A stretch of 64,000 nt of DNA from Xiphias gladius (taxonomy: Eukaryota > Chordata > Actinopteri > Istiophoriformes > Xiphiidae), in assembly GCF_016859285.1 (NCBI RefSeq), contig NC_053416.1, positions 17,821,423 through 17,885,422 on the forward strand. The letters are read 5' to 3'. Positions 11,681-24,799 of this stretch are shown piece by piece. The notes beneath the pieces are model-generated. The model worked only from the letters and a program-made list of their open reading frames with translations, was not told the origin of the DNA and searched no databases. A program made the position numbers and the translations under genes. Numbering within the stretch: the stretch's first letter is position 1; each line of letters opens with the position of its first letter.

Positions 11681-14600
11681 AATGCATGTGAAAAACTTAC
11701 AATCGCCACACGTAGCCAATGTAGATCTTATTAAGGCCTGTGGCTAAAATTACTGCAAGTTAAAATAATAACAGCAGCGTGCAGGAAGCTGAAGCGTGGG
11801 AGTATTTGGATTCTCTCTCAACATTAAACTTCCATCTGCAGCAACACATACAAGGTTTCCTTTTTTGTGAAGCCTGTTTGATTAGGACTTGATTAGCTGT
11901 TCACATTCCTTCTTGATGGGACACTTCCGTCTCACTGGCCTCAGACATTTAAAGCCTCTGTGGACACACATCAGCTATGATGTTAATTCAGCATCAGCTT
12001 TCCATCTTCTTTTGCTAAGATTTTGCAGTTTTTGATACTTGTACACATTTCCAGATGAAAAAAATAAAATAAAAATAATGTAATAAGTTCTCAAAACTGA
12101 ATTTTGTAAGGATACTAAAAAGGACAAGAAACTGGTCTTCTGGTCTTGGGTTTCTGTATGACCAGGATTTTATTCACAAATAGTAGCTGGCAGTATTTTG
12201 TCTGGATAAGCAACAGGGGATGTTTCAGGTCCTTCACATTTCCGTCCTCTTCCTCCTCCACTTTTTCTACCCCCTGTGCATCTCTCTGTAGTCTTACTAT
12301 TAATTTCTCTCCAAAACAGGAGAGTTAACCATTTCCATTTAACTTTGCAATTGGGCAGATGACCCACGAAGTTTAGGGCCCAAGTCTACTCTGTGTTCTC
12401 AGTGCTAATTTTCAGTTAATTTTTAGCAACAGTGTTTAAGCAATAAAGACAGATTGAAATGTAGAATTGTGTTCAAAACAAACCATTTAGACATGAAGAG
12501 TGAGCAAAACCTGAAAAATGTGTTCGTATTATGGCACACCTGATTGAAGAGTTTGGTAAATGAGGGTCATTTTGTGGTCACTGTGTCAAAAGGTCTAGCC
12601 ATGTTTTAAAACAAATATCAGTTTGTTTAATTTTAAAATGAATGTAAAATTGATTCTTGTAACATTTCTGTGCTTTCCCCTTTGTGCAGTTGTTACCGGT
12701 GCCACATCTGGCATCGGTAAAGCTTATGCCTGTGAGGTGAGACTCCAGCTTCCTTCTACAACATTTTTTGGTCTAATTTCAAGTTTGGAGTTGAGGACAG
12801 TTGGTTGATATTTGTTAAGCTGTTATAGATTGAGTCTCGTTGTTGGTTAAAAGAATAATCAAAGCTGTCTGTCTGCATACGTCCTTCTAGCTGGCACAAA
12901 GAGGCCTGGATGTTGTCTTGGTAAGCAGATGTAATGATAAGCTTCAGATGGTTGCCAAAGAGATAGGTGAGTCACATGAAAATAATACTGGTGTTCTACT
13001 GCTATTTCCCTGTTACTGGAAACACATTTGTCTTTCCATATCCAACTCTAGCGCAGAAATCATCCAAAATATTCTTTATCTCCTTCAGAAGAACAGTATG
13101 GACGAAAGACTCGCATCGTCCAAGTGGACTTCACAGACGGCCACAGCATCTACCCTGCTATTGCCGAGAAACTACAAGACCTGGAGATTGGAATTCTGGG
13201 TAACAGGACAAACGAGGACGTTAGGACGTTATTTAGATGCCCCATGGAATGAGGCGTGTTGGAAGAAAAGAGTTGATAGCGTCATAGGAGAGACTGCCAG
13301 TCTTGCAATCAATAATATAAATACGGTTTACTTTCTTGTTAGAGACTGAAATAAGACAAATGCTTAATAACAAAGATTCTTGTTTGTGTCTTTGTCACCC
13401 ACACAGTCAACAATGTCGGAATGACCTATTCTGAAAAATTTGCCTATTTCCTGGAAATACCAGATGCTGAAAAGGTAAGTTTGGCATTATTAATGTAATT
13501 TTCTGAAGACAATACACTGGATGGTTTAATTTTAAAGACTCTCACTGCTAGAAAGGGTCATGTTTGCCCTATTTGTCTTTAACATATACAGTAGTTACCC
13601 TTGTGCTCTTATTCTGACCAGAAAATCACTCAGGTAATCAACTGTAACATGCTGTCTGTCACTCAGGTAAGATATAGACTGTGAGTATTTACTGTGCGAC
13701 TGTGTGTTTATGTGTTTTGTTCATTTTCAGGCATCTGTGTTCACTGTTTCCACTGTATCTGAGCACAGTTTTGTTTTTTGTTGATCGCTATTGCTGTGTA
13801 AAAAAAGATGACGATTTACATATTCCTCACTCAGATGACCAGACTGGTTCTTCCAGGCATGATTGAAAGGTATTGTCACAGACATTCACAAGTTTACAGT
13901 GGGTATGAGATAACGAGAGTTTAGAATGAATTCATGGATGTTTGTCTTCCATCTCCTCCGCAGAGGGAGGGGGCTGATCATCAATATCTCCTCACAAATG
14001 GGCATCCATCCACAGCCTTTGTTGTCCCTGTATTCTGCCACCAAGGTGCTTTCTCCTCCACATTTTCTGTTATTTACGTGCACACGTTCATTCAAATACA
14101 CCATAAAAGCAGATCATGTTCACACATTCACCTCTTAGTGCACAACTCCGTGGTCTGCTTGTTTTGTGACTTTGGCTTTCTTCTTCCTTTCAGACCTTTG
14201 TAATATATTTTTCTCAGTGTCTTCACGCTGAGTACAAGTCAAAGGGAATTACTGTTCAGGTAAAGTATGCAACACGAGCCGAGTTCCAACACTTCACATG
14301 TGCTCAAACTGGAGTTCATTTGTGATTTATCGACTGAAATTGCCAAAGCCAAATGTTTCTGTTGAGCCATGCAATTCCATTGTGTAAATATATGTTTTAA
14401 ATATGCATTTTAAAAGTGCGAGACGTATATAAGCCCACTTTTTTCATTGACTTTGAAGCACTAAGTAATAGTGAACAACACATTTCTAGGGGTGAATCTT
14501 CTGCCCGTGTAACTGTGGGACTCACAAAAAAAACAAAAAAAACAGGCTGTTTCAAGTAATCACGGTATAAATTAACTGTAAATGACAACCTACAAGCTAA

Positions 14601-15869
14601 TAACATTCAGACTCAAGGCTACAAAAATGTGCTATATTACAAAAACGCGACATCTTATTACGCACAGTTTGCTATTACACTATAAAGTCTTGTTTTTTTA
14701 AAATCAAGATAGGATTTCAACCAATTTCCTAATCAAAGCGACTTGTTTCAGGAATTCTTGAGAAATAAATGCAAGTATCCTGAACGAAGAAAGAATAATG
14801 CAGACACTATAGAATGATTGTATGTGGTACTAGGATTTTTTCACCTGTTTTACAGTGAGTAAAAAAGGTGACTTTTAGGACTGAATAATAGACAAAGGTG
14901 GCTTGATAAGATTGGGATTTACATTTATATACATGACATTTCCATTTCCATGACAATTTCTTTCATTTTACATTTTGAAAAAGAAACTTGTCAGTGTTCT
15001 CTCCTGTGTAATGGAGACACAGTGACCTCAAACATATCTAGCCAAAAACTAGCTAATAGCAGCCAATATATCTGACTGGCCTGGCCAATTCATTGGTCCA
15101 GCTCTAATTTACAGATAGACACGGTTGACAGATTATATTAGCTAAATTGACTCAGCTACCTTTTTTCAACTTTTAATGTGGTTGGAAAATAAGAAAAACA
15201 TTCAAGGTACATTTGAGGTTGCTATGTATGCAGCGCTCCACCGACAGAATGGCCAAAAACTCATTTGAAGAGTGTGTTTTGATTAGTTGTATAAGCATGC
15301 AGCTTATAAAATGAACCTTCGCCCCCTGCTGCTCTCACTGACTCAGGTTATCTTACTCTTTTTTTAATTAGTTGCATGTGAAGCTGCATCAAAGTCACTG
15401 TGCTTTGGATATTTCAGTAGCTTTGGTGTTTTTGCTCAAATTGAGCAGAATATTTCATGATATTAAGGTAAATTCAACCCACGCAACAACAATGTTTCCC
15501 CAGTGTGTGGCCCCCTTCTTAGTGTCCACCAACATGACAAAGAACATGAAAGTCAACTGCTTTGTGAAAAGTGCTTCAGGGTTCGCCCGCGAAGCCTTGA
15601 ACACAGTGGGTCACTCCAACTACACCAGCGGCTGTCTATCCCACGCGCTCCAGGTCAGAGGGATGGGTCACTATGATCACTTACAAACTGTCAGCTGCTG
15701 CAATATCTTAACGTCTCCCCTACTTTTTCCCATCATCCCACAGGACATGGCTTTAACAATACTCCTGCCAGACTGGCTTCGTATGTCATCATTCTTCGTC
15801 AGAAAGCTACCAAACCTTGAGAAGATGAATGAATGTAACAAAGGAGTGAGTAAGGAAAAAGAGGAGTAA
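11344..15869 (+). CDS. hsd20b2: Steroid/3-oxoacyl-CoA-type short-chain dehydrogenase (HSD17B12/HSD20B2 clade)
   Basis: An NAD(P)H-dependent reductase of the classical SDR family, probably anchored in the ER membrane. Eleven exons join in phase to 327 codons plus stop: 11344-11521, 12690-12736, 12891-12966, 13089-13199, 13407-13474, 13622-13666, 13835-13869, 13964-14045, 14194-14259, 15504-15653 and 15744-15869. A hydrophobic helix lies near residues 14-34. The cofactor motif TGATSGIGK is at 62-70 and NNVG at 139-142. The catalytic set appears complete: N169, S197, Y210 and K214 (YSATK). It resembles HSD17B12 and HSD17B3 throughout. The fish paralogue hsd20b2 (20-beta-hydroxysteroid dehydrogenase 2) is my best guess, but the symbol is tentative and hsd17b3/hsd17b12-like is possible. 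Unlike HSD17B12 it ends KEKEE and lacks a KKxx-type tail. Its first exon and promoter are tandemly duplicated upstream. Confidence 0.93.
11603..11678 (+). repeat. (TG)n microsatellite, about 76 bp, duplication unit 2
   Basis: Intron 1 of the dehydrogenase gene, starting about 80 bases after the exon 1 donor. It is one TG longer than its twin in unit 1. Confidence 0.98.
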
Positions 15870-17397
15870 TTATCTGCCTGCATCTGCATGGAAACTGCGT
15901 TTCATTGAATGAATGAAGATTACTGACATGAATGCTGGTTTTCACAGCTGATTGTCCTCACTCTAAGTCCACTGCAGATACCTATAATGTATGTAACATC
16001 ATAGCAAGGTTACTCTATATTACTTAATACATAGGATACACTATACATATAAATACTGCTATATTTTGTACATTTATTAATTCTTCATTATTGCATTAAG
16101 TTTTAATTATCTGTGGAGCGACCATGATCTTTGTTTATCATTGCTTTGCGATATCTGCAGGGAAGCATAACAGAATTTCTCTCTCTATTGTTGCTATTGC
16201 TATATGTATTATTGCACTTGAGAGATATTCAGACACAATTTGTTTGTACTGCAATTACTCTGTTACAATATTACAGTTACAAAGATGAAGTTGGTTGTCT
16301 TTACTGAGAACAAACAGTACATTTGGCATATATTTACTCCTATGTGCATCTACAGGAATGACCATTAGGTAACAAGAGTCAGTTGTTTAAGGCTTTCTCT
16401 CTGACCATTAATCACAACTCAAGGTGGAATACGCCAGAAGGGCAAAGCCAAGTCATGCAAGATGCTTTTTCAGCAACTTCCTATTTATGGTTTGTTAAAG
16501 ATCCATGCAGTGTTGAACGCTATAACACAAAACATACCAACAGTGCAGTTACATTTACTCTGCATTTCGTAAATATGGTTAATTAATTGCTGAGTAAAAA
16601 TATGAAAACTTGCTCTGGTTTCAATCTTGACTTGGACTGAATCATCCTTGGTCCTGACATAGACTGGACCCTTTTTGGTGTATTTTTGACGGTCTGCATT
16701 GTGATGCACAAAAATCCAATATGTTTCTTTTTTACAACAGCAACAAATGCCATTCATCATTCTGAGGTCAAATGTACACAACGGTTCCCTTTGTGAAGAC
16801 TGGAGCTGCACATTTAACAGCGAAAGAAAAATGTTTGCATAAGTGCACGGAAAACAAAAATCAGAACTCACGTCAGAGCAGCAACAAAAAGGCTTTTGAT
16901 CACTTGGTCCAACAGCCAGCAGACATGTCAGAATGAAGGTAAAAGCAAGCAGCAAATATACAAAGGAATTCAAAAGAACAATCGTTATGAATGAATACAA
17001 AACCATTTCAAAACTGAACCAAGAAAATTTTTACCATGGTCAATTGGTATCACACTGCAAATTCATAATTTCATCCCTGACATCCTATATAGACATTTCT
17101 ATATTCAGTGTCCTAGAAAACCTGTAACGCTCAAAACAAAGTGTTTTTGTTCTGAAGAGTCTTTGACACAGTATTATCTGTCTTATGTGAAAAGACAGGC
17201 CTAAAGCTAATGCGAGTAAGAGGTTATATCAACATAAAACATGACCTAAAATGTTAGTATTCTCCCATTTCTTGGCTCAATCACCAACCCAGTTCAAGTA
17301 TAGGAAAATAGGAAATGATCCTAGAGTTTATACTTCACCCAAATAAGTACTCAGATAAGACTTTGCTGCATGTACAATATCAAATGAACAAAACTCC
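15870..17397. other. Convergent 3' intergenic region
   Basis: This 1.5-kb gap separates the stop codons of two genes facing each other, so it should hold both 3' UTRs. I could not find a convincing AATAAA for either transcript. No conserved coding frame was seen. Confidence 0.6.
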
Positions 17398-20300
17398 TCA
17401 GAGATCAGTGTATGTGACCGGGGTGACACCATGAATCAGGAGCGTTGGCCCTAAACCACTGGTCACTGCCTCTAGCTGAGCTACGTACTGCTGTGACTGG
17501 CTGTGATGAGCAGGAGGTCGAGGTAAATACAGGAAGCGAACAGCAGCTTGAGAGCTGTGCTCCATTAACATACAGTTCACCGCCAACAAGAAGCCCTCGG
17601 AGAGAGCCTGCGTCTGCTCTGCAGAATGCTCCCCGTCTGGCTGAGTGTGGTGCTGCACCACAGAGTCCCACGGAACGATCTTTATCGACGCCCTGATCCG
17701 CAGCTTCCTCAGCAGCTCTCGAAAGGTCTCTTCATTTACCACCCAGCCCTGGTCGCTAGACTCAGTCTCCACATTCAGGAAGATTCTCATTCTTGCGTGG
17801 CGCCATTTGCTGGACATGTTGAGCACACAGGCCATCTGCAGGAGAAAGAGGCTGCACACGTCCTCATAATCACGGCTGCCTGGCTGGAGCAGGTTGAGAG
17901 GCCACACGTCTATAGTCCGTTCTGATCCGTCGACCTTACTATCTTTATCCTCTCCCTCTAACTGGAAGAAATAGCGGCCAAGGCAAACGTTCTTGTTCAT
18001 TTTTATGGCGTCAGAAATGATCCCAACATACTCCTCTGGTGATAGCCAGCGTGGGCTCTCAACGTGTCGGACTGGGGGGAAATGGGCCTGTAGAGAAGGC
18101 AAGTCAACCCCAAAATTATATTCTCCCTCACTACTTCGTCCTACTGATGAGTCACAGAATGCAGTATCGTGCAGAAAGAAGTCCTCAGGAGTGCAGCTGT
18201 CATAGAAACCCAAAATCAGTGTGTTGGGCTTCATGCCACCTTGTAGAGAGAAACAGAGAAGCCGAGTGCACAAGACGCACCAAGTGCAGATAAAGTATAA
18301 ACATAATTTTGCTGAATGTGGGCATGATGGTGGTGAAGAGAAATCAGAGCTTACCTAAGCCCGTGATGCGCAGCAGATGCTGGGTTCCCTGTCTGACAGA
18401 TGGCGACAGCGTCAGATCTACAAAAGCCTTCACCCCGAGTTTATCAACTAGGCTCAACCAGAAGTTATACTGCTGCTGGATCGGGTCTGACGGCAAAGTG
18501 TCTAAAACACAGAAAAGGCAGAAATGTAATACACTGCATGGGTTTGAATAATAAAAATAATAAATGATGATGATTATTATTATCATTAATGCAATTATTA
18601 CTACGATAATACCACAATACAGGACTTCATGTCACAGAAATAACTCTGCCCTGTTCAGCAGTGCTGCAGAAAATAATTAAGTAAATGACGTTTCCAGACA
18701 TTGCAATATCTCCTAATGGACACCAGGGGGCAAGAGAGGTAATCTGTGAGTTGGTGAATGAGTGAAAGTATATGTCAGCAAGTTCACTCCTAAAAACGGA
18801 ATATATTTTCTTACAGTTTGGTAAAGATACGTATGACTTTGAGAAATAAACAGGGAGATAGGGGGGCACCCCAAATGTCCACAGAGCATTACCCAGATCT
18901 CCCAGCTGCACGTGTCCCAACACATACAGCCCTCCCTTCTTCAGCTGGTTGACAAACAGGATGAGCTGACAGGAAGAGCGAGGGTTGGCCACCATTAACA
19001 ACACCTGCGGCCTCCAGAACTTCACATGGTCTTTCCTCACATCCAGCATTAACAGATACTTACGCACCTAAACCACAACGGAGAAAGGGAAACAGCACTG
19101 ACAAACTGTACCGCGTGTCTGATTTTGTGTGTGTATGTGTGTATCCCAGATACCTGATGGAAAATGAGGGCCTGGCTGATGTAGCCCCAGCTGCTGGTGG
19201 GTGATCTGTAGTGGAGGAAAAGGAGCAGCAGTAACAGGAGGATGATGCTGCCTGAGGAGTACACAGGGTTAATGACGAACATCATGACTAAACAGCTCAG
19301 AATCCCCAGCAGGCAGGTGTGCCAGGAGAAGAGCTGGAAGGTCGGTCTGTTAAACACACAGAGACAAAAAACTCAGGCCACTGGGCACATGAAAAACAGA
19401 AGTAGACGACAGCAATAAATATTACTTTTACTGTCCCATAAAGTATAGGAGCATAATATATCCAAACCAGGCTGATCAGACCGCTAATCTATATGATGCT
19501 GTGGACTGGTGCTAATGTTTCTGGCTTTCAGATCTCACTTTTTAAGCCTGTACTCACTAAAAGAAGACCCCTTTAGCTACCTTACATATTTAGTTTTTCG
19601 GCTATCACTGAGTACTTTTAGATTTTTTTTTTTTTCTTACCCCCTGGCCAAAAATGTATGTCCACACTAAATGATGGCACTATGAATAAGTGAGAGGCAC
19701 TTCAGCACTGAAAGCCTAAAACATGTAGTTCTCAAGCAGCATAATTGTGCAATTTTATTTATAGACATAACATATGTTTTTGAAAATGTCAGTGCATTGT
19801 TGGATGCAGTTACAGGCTGCAGTTCCTACTTGCCACTGGTAGAGGTCAGTGAAGACAAACAATTTCATGTATTTCCTTTAACAGTGATCGATCTCTTATT
19901 ACCTGAAATTTGGTGCTGACGCCCACTCAAGAGCCAAACAGGCCAGGTCAACTGCGGCATAGGCAAGCAAGTAGAAAACAGTCACCAAACCTGCTACTGC
20001 ATTGAGCTGGCCTGCAAACACTACACACTGAAACACAAACGGACCACAAACCACATGTTAGGACACCAGCTGTAATTCTGAAAGCAGATGACTGCACGCC
20101 ACAAAACCCTCTGCTCACCTGTGCCAGGCCCCAGGTGTACAGCACTGCCACCCATGGATTCCCCGAGCTTGATGTGACGGCAGCCGGGGCTAATGGCAGA
20201 CCTATTTGAATAACAAAAGTCTCTTAGAAAGCTACTCAGCACGCAAAAAAGGCATTGATATAGTGAGCAAAAACCTGGAGCCTCACCAAAGAGGTGATCC

Positions 20301-22650
20301 AGAGCGAGAGCATGGAGGATACGTGATGCCCCAATCATAGCGCACATTGCAGCTGACAGCGAGGCGCAGAATATCCCGATAGTGACGAACGGTGGCCAGA
20401 TGTTTATTCGCTGGAAGAACCCATAATCCTGAATCAACAGGGTCCTAAAGAAAAAGAAGCAAATAAACTACTCATTTGTGTCATAAATGCAACTACTTAT
20501 TTTACTGTTGATCTCTCTTTAAGCATTAATATCAGACAACACTATTCGGGAGACGTTTCAGACCTGTCACAGGTGGCACTGGTCAGGATGAAGAGGAGGA
20601 CGTAGACTGTGAAAGTGTAAAAAACGGCTACGATGGTGCCTTTAGGGATGGAAACACTCGGAGTCTTCAGCTCCCCTGTGGAGGAAGAGCAAACATCAGG
20701 GCTTGCTTGTTTTGAGTGTACACGCACTACAAAGATTTACTGAATTGTGACATGTGTATAAACAGTGGGGTTGTAGAAATCTGTTAGCTCTTCCAGTGAA
20801 CACAACTCTCTTCCTTGACATTATTATTGTGCACAACCACATGCTTATATTTCAAAGATAAAAGCAGCAACGCCATTATGGAAAAATACTCCATTACAAG
20901 TAAGAGTCTTGCATTCAAAATCTTACTTAGGTATTAAAGTACAAGTATTACCCACTAAATGTACTTGTGTTATTTATTACATATATAATATATGATATAT
21001 AACATATAACATAAGTAGATATATATCGTATATTGTTATATATGTTTTGTACATAAAATCTTAAAGTAACTGGTAACATAAGCTGCTTAGTAAAAGTAGT
21101 GGTGTAAAAAGTACAATATTTCCTTTGAAATGTAGTGGAGTAGAATTTGTAGCATAAAATGTAAATAATCAAGTAAAGACCAGGTACCCAAAATTGTACT
21201 TAAGTACAGTACTTGAGTAAATGTACTTCCACTGCAATGTAATAATACGTAATGTAATAAGTTTTGACCTGACATATTGGCTCCAGCCATGATCCCAGTG
21301 CAGCTGGTGAACATGACGGCAAACACGGTGGCAAAAGACATGACAGAATTGGTGCTGTAGTCCAAAGAGTAACCAGCTGGAGAGAGAAATGAGGAACAAC
21401 AGCAAGACCTTCAATAGATGCTGCTAACTTTATAAGAGTCATCTGGCTGTACCTTTGAATCAACTTTCACATCCTCACTAACATCAACCCTGTGCCCTAT
21501 CAAAACTCACAGCCCAGGTTGTTCCTAAGCGTGGTAGCACTGAAGCCCGTGTAGCTGGCATTGTAGCGGAGGGTCTGGTTGCCCGGTCCCTGGTGGGTGA
21601 TGACAAAGTCACGAGGTTTGACCGCCACGGAACTGATGAAGATGGACAGCAAGGATACGGTGACCACCAGCAGGATGACGAAGGCGGTGCGGGAGTAGAT
21701 GTGGGCGCCCACCAGACACACAAGCAGACACAGCAGAAGAACTACTGAAGAGTATAGCACTGTGTACCAGTAACCCTGAGGAAGTACTTGCATCCCCCTG
21801 GACACAGATGACTCTAAAACAGAGGAAAATCGCAGAAAACTGAGAATCCTCCAAAAAAAAAAAAAAGATATAGGGAAAGTAGTTTAGTAAAAGAAAGAAA
21901 AGATAACCAAAACTCACCAGGATCTGAGCCAAATACGTCAAGTATGGCCTCCACAAGACCAAGAACATACTCTCCACATGCACACACTTTGGCCAGGAAG
22001 AACATCAAACCAATGCTTCCTCCAAACTCTGGGCCCAGAGACCGACTGATCATGTCTGGTCACATTTTGTTAAGGTTGGTGTTTCAACTGAAATGAGTGC
22101 AAGTGTGGCTCAGATCGGGTAAAACTCTAGAAAAACAATATTTGGAAAATTTGTGTGTTCGGGAAGGATACAGTAGGCTCCGCCGCCTTGTATAGCACCA
22201 TTAGTGGAAATGGCACAGATGGACAGTATTGTAAGAGATATAATGGTGTAGGCTACAATCACCATTAATAGACCCTGTAACAGCCCCGCATGACCAACCA
22301 CAAACCCTGGAAGAGAGATCATGTCAGTGCTAGTCACTGCAGCACAATGACTCAGTTATACTGTAAGTGATTCATACAAACATACACTGTCTACAACCCA
22401 ACGCAGCTGTTAGTTTTCTAATCCCTTCACACAGGCATCGCTCACCTGTTCTCAGAAACAGCACAATGCTGAACATGGAGAGGATGGTTGGCACCATCAC
22501 CCCGAAAAAGGTGTTCAGTTTACGAGGGTCTCTGCTGGGAGTCCCAGAGCCAGACTCAGAGGTGGCGTCAGGCGCTGTGCTGCATGACGCCGCGGTCACA
22601 GACAGACCGCACACCCCTGACGCGATCAGAGGGGTGCGTTCGCTCGACAT
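17398..22650 (-). CDS. slc12a9: Solute carrier family 12 member 9 (cation-chloride cotransporter family)
   Basis: Thirteen coding exons join in phase to 907 codons plus stop, close to the human length of about 914: 22446-22650, 22172-22306, 21918-22055, 21511-21813, 21269-21376, 20564-20675, 20287-20444, 20119-20201, 19903-20027, 19154-19346, 18893-19067, 18355-18501 and 17398-18239. The membrane part opens with [20 protein letters not shown] and carries family signatures such as [15 protein letters not shown] and [13 protein letters not shown]. The C-terminal SLC12 domain includes [18 protein letters not shown] and [17 protein letters not shown]. The product is an atypical SLC12 member, known as an interactor of NKCC1 and reported at lysosomes. 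The start chosen, MSSERTPL, aligns with the mammalian start; an in-frame upstream ATG is possible (see 24511). Partner and substrate are from family knowledge. Confidence 0.97.
20830..21240. repeat. Dispersed percomorph-type repeat in slc12a9 intron 5
   Basis: The sequence is rich in repeated AAGTA/AGTAC words (for example CTTAAGTACAGTACTTGAG near 21200) and matches, from memory, a repeat very common in percomorph fish. It fills most of the intron between exons 5 and 6 and ends about 30 bases from the exon 5 donor at 21268. The repeat class is not assigned. Boundaries are approximate. Confidence 0.6.
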
Positions 22651-22686
22651 GGCTGGCGAGAAGAGCCTCAGGTTAGTCTTCTTGCC
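22651..22686 (-). other. slc12a9: slc12a9 5' leader segment of the first coding exon
   Basis: A good acceptor (CTTTCACAG) ends at 22687, so the exon with the MSSERT start begins at 22686 and an upstream first exon must exist. The 36-base leader has no in-frame stop. Confidence 0.6.
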
Positions 22687-23929
22687 CTGTGAAAGGGAAA
22701 ACAGTGAGGACAGGCTTCAAAAAGAGAGAAACATTAGGACAGAATTGAACCTAGTGCAGATGGGCAAGGGTTGAATTTGGAGATGACGTCTCAGCCACTG
22801 AAGTTTTTTTCTGTCTGCATTGTGTGTAAACAGATTGCTTTCCATCATTAAGCCCTACAGCCAAATACATTTCTCAGTTTATCTCTCATGCACATCTCTC
22901 CCCCACACATGATAACTGAAAGGCTGCAAGATAAAAGATGTTCCACTCCCTGCATAAATCCCCCTTTATATACATTTTTTTGACACGTTTGCTCTTGTTA
23001 ACCATTTTCCCCATATTTTAGGGACACAATGAAGCATCATATGATGTCAGTTTTATCTGGTAACGTATACCGCATTTGTTTACGTGATTTACTGTATTGT
23101 TCTCTTTCTTACAAATGTAGCAACGAGCCACAAGCACACACAGGCAGGCACTGGCCTTCCCACACTAACGCAAACACAGTGATGCGTTTGCCCTTTCCAG
23201 CGCTTCCTAAAAATGAAGATCGTCATGTGCGCAGCAGTCACATCAGGCGTTCAACTTAGGAACGCTTCCGTCCTCAGATAAATAAACTGTTTACTTTAAA
23301 CCCTCGTGAGCAGCTGAGAATATTCAAATCTAAGTCCATTCTGAACATATTTGGTGTGTTCAGACAAACAAGTATGCGCATGAAATGCAGCAGGTTCCCC
23401 AGCCCTCATGTGCCGCAGAATCACCTGACGCTGCAATGCTGGATGATTCATCTGACCTGCACTGTTACTTTTTTTAGTCAGTGACTTCTCTTCTTTGCAC
23501 CCTCTAATAGTAGGGGAAGTTCATGGTTTTATTACAAAATACAGCAAAGATCAAGCATTGGAACGCAACCAGAAGGAGCCTGTGAGCGAAGTTTGCCACT
23601 TACTCGTCTTAGTGAAAGCTCAGGCTTGCACCTCAGGTTGGTATTTGCAGTCAGCTGATTCACAGCTGCTCGTCTGTTTTAACATGCAAGTCAAACCAAA
23701 GAGCAGATGTCCCGGCTGAGGAGCATCCCCCCTCTGTTTACAGATGACCGCGCTTGTTTTCTTTATCTCAGAGGCCAGCATTCACCTTTGCCAGTCTTCC
23801 TCGAGGAGGCAGATTTCATCAGTGAAAGTGTTGCCAGAATTGCCCTCTGCAAACTGCAAAATTATTAGATCAGATACAGGAATCACATGATGGCAAACCT
23901 AGACTAGGACATAAGCTCCTCATTGTTAT

Positions 23930-24215
23930 ATGGATCACAACCAGTAACCGATTGTTTTCTACTTAAGATTTTGAAACTATTTCGATGGTGGAACGGACAC
24001 CATTTGTTGATTAAATGATTAGCAGGGAATTTAACAGCATTTTTTGTCTTATCTGATAGTTAACTGAATATGGCTGGGTTTTAGACTGTCGGCCGGACAA
24101 GCAACTTGAAGCTTGGGCTCTGGCAAATCACAATTAACAAACTGATGATCAGTCCAGAAACGATTCAGCAGATTAATCCACTGTGTCAATAATTGTTGGT
24201 GCAGCCCAGATTTAT
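23930..24215. repeat. hAT-like MITE remnant
   Basis: Read on the minus strand it opens CTGGGCTGCACCAACAATTATT and continues with ATTAATCTG and similar words. This is the pattern of the 'gctgcaactaacgattattt' repeats common in teleosts. A related copy lies at about 35836-36200. The call rests on recall; edges are approximate. Confidence 0.5.
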
Positions 24216-24510
24216 GTTTGTATCCAGTGAGACACGGGCATTTATATCCACCACTGGCTGACTAAAAGCCCTTTAAAAGGCTTAGTTGATTGGCTACTTT
24301 CAGTAAAGCTGCACAAGATTTAATGGATCATGAGTCAAATACATCTGTTGAGACAGACTCCAAACGCCATCGTGGTGAGACGACTTGTCCACGGTTTTAA
24401 CCGGGAAGTTGATCGCGCAATGGGAACTACATACACTCGGTGACCCGTATCTGCTCATCAAGTTTGATTCCGGTATTGCTGTTGGTGATGAGGGTGGCGG
24501 CCAGACTCAC

Positions 24511-24660
24511 GGACATGCTCCGCAGGATGCTGCGAGTGACGCACTGAGCTGATGTTCCAGATGTTGTCGCCGACCGCCCGAACCTGTCCAAAAAAAAAAA
24601 AAAAAAAGGCCCTCTGACGGTCCCCGGACCTTACTTTAGTAACAAGTCGGTAACCAAAAT
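24511..24660 (-). other. Candidate slc12a9 first exon with in-frame ATG
   Basis: On the minus strand a consensus donor (ATGTCC|GTGAGT) sits at 24510. If it is joined to the acceptor at 22687, the ATG six bases before the donor reads in frame through the leader into MSSERT, adding 14 residues beginning MSGKKTNLRLFSPA. The ATG has A at -3. A minus-strand CCAAT (24734-24738) lies upstream. The exon's 5' end is a guess. Confidence 0.4.
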
Positions 24661-24733
24661 AAATCACCGATTCCGTCGCATGTACGTAGCATGAGGGTGG
24701 AGCAAATGCGGCACAGAAACTTCACGTCCTCTG

Positions 24734-24738
24734 ATTGG
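24734..24738 (-). promoter_or_regulatory. CCAAT box near slc12a9 5' end
   Basis: TTGCCAATCAGA is read on the minus strand, within a locally CpG-rich area. Its position suits a promoter for the candidate first exon at 24511-24660. No TATA box is evident, as is usual for a housekeeping CpG promoter. Confidence 0.35.
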
Positions 24739-24799
24739 CAAATGTCAAAAGCTTGGATTAATAATGTGCCACATTTGCAGCTGTATTTCGGGTAAATGC

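Larger units (their letters stand above)
9887..12072 (+). repeat. 1.09-kb direct tandem duplication carrying a promoter and first exon
   Basis: Unit 1 spans about 9887-10977 and unit 2 about 10978-12072. Landmarks recur at an offset of 1091-1093 bases: the first-exon ATG at 10253 and 11344, TATAAAA at 10171 and 11263, and the TG repeat at 10512 and 11603. I saw only three differences: A versus G near 10029/11121, one G fewer before the second ATG, and a TG tract two bases longer in unit 2. Both junctions lie in A-rich sequence. This is either a very recent duplication or an assembly artefact joining two haplotypes. Confidence 0.95.
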
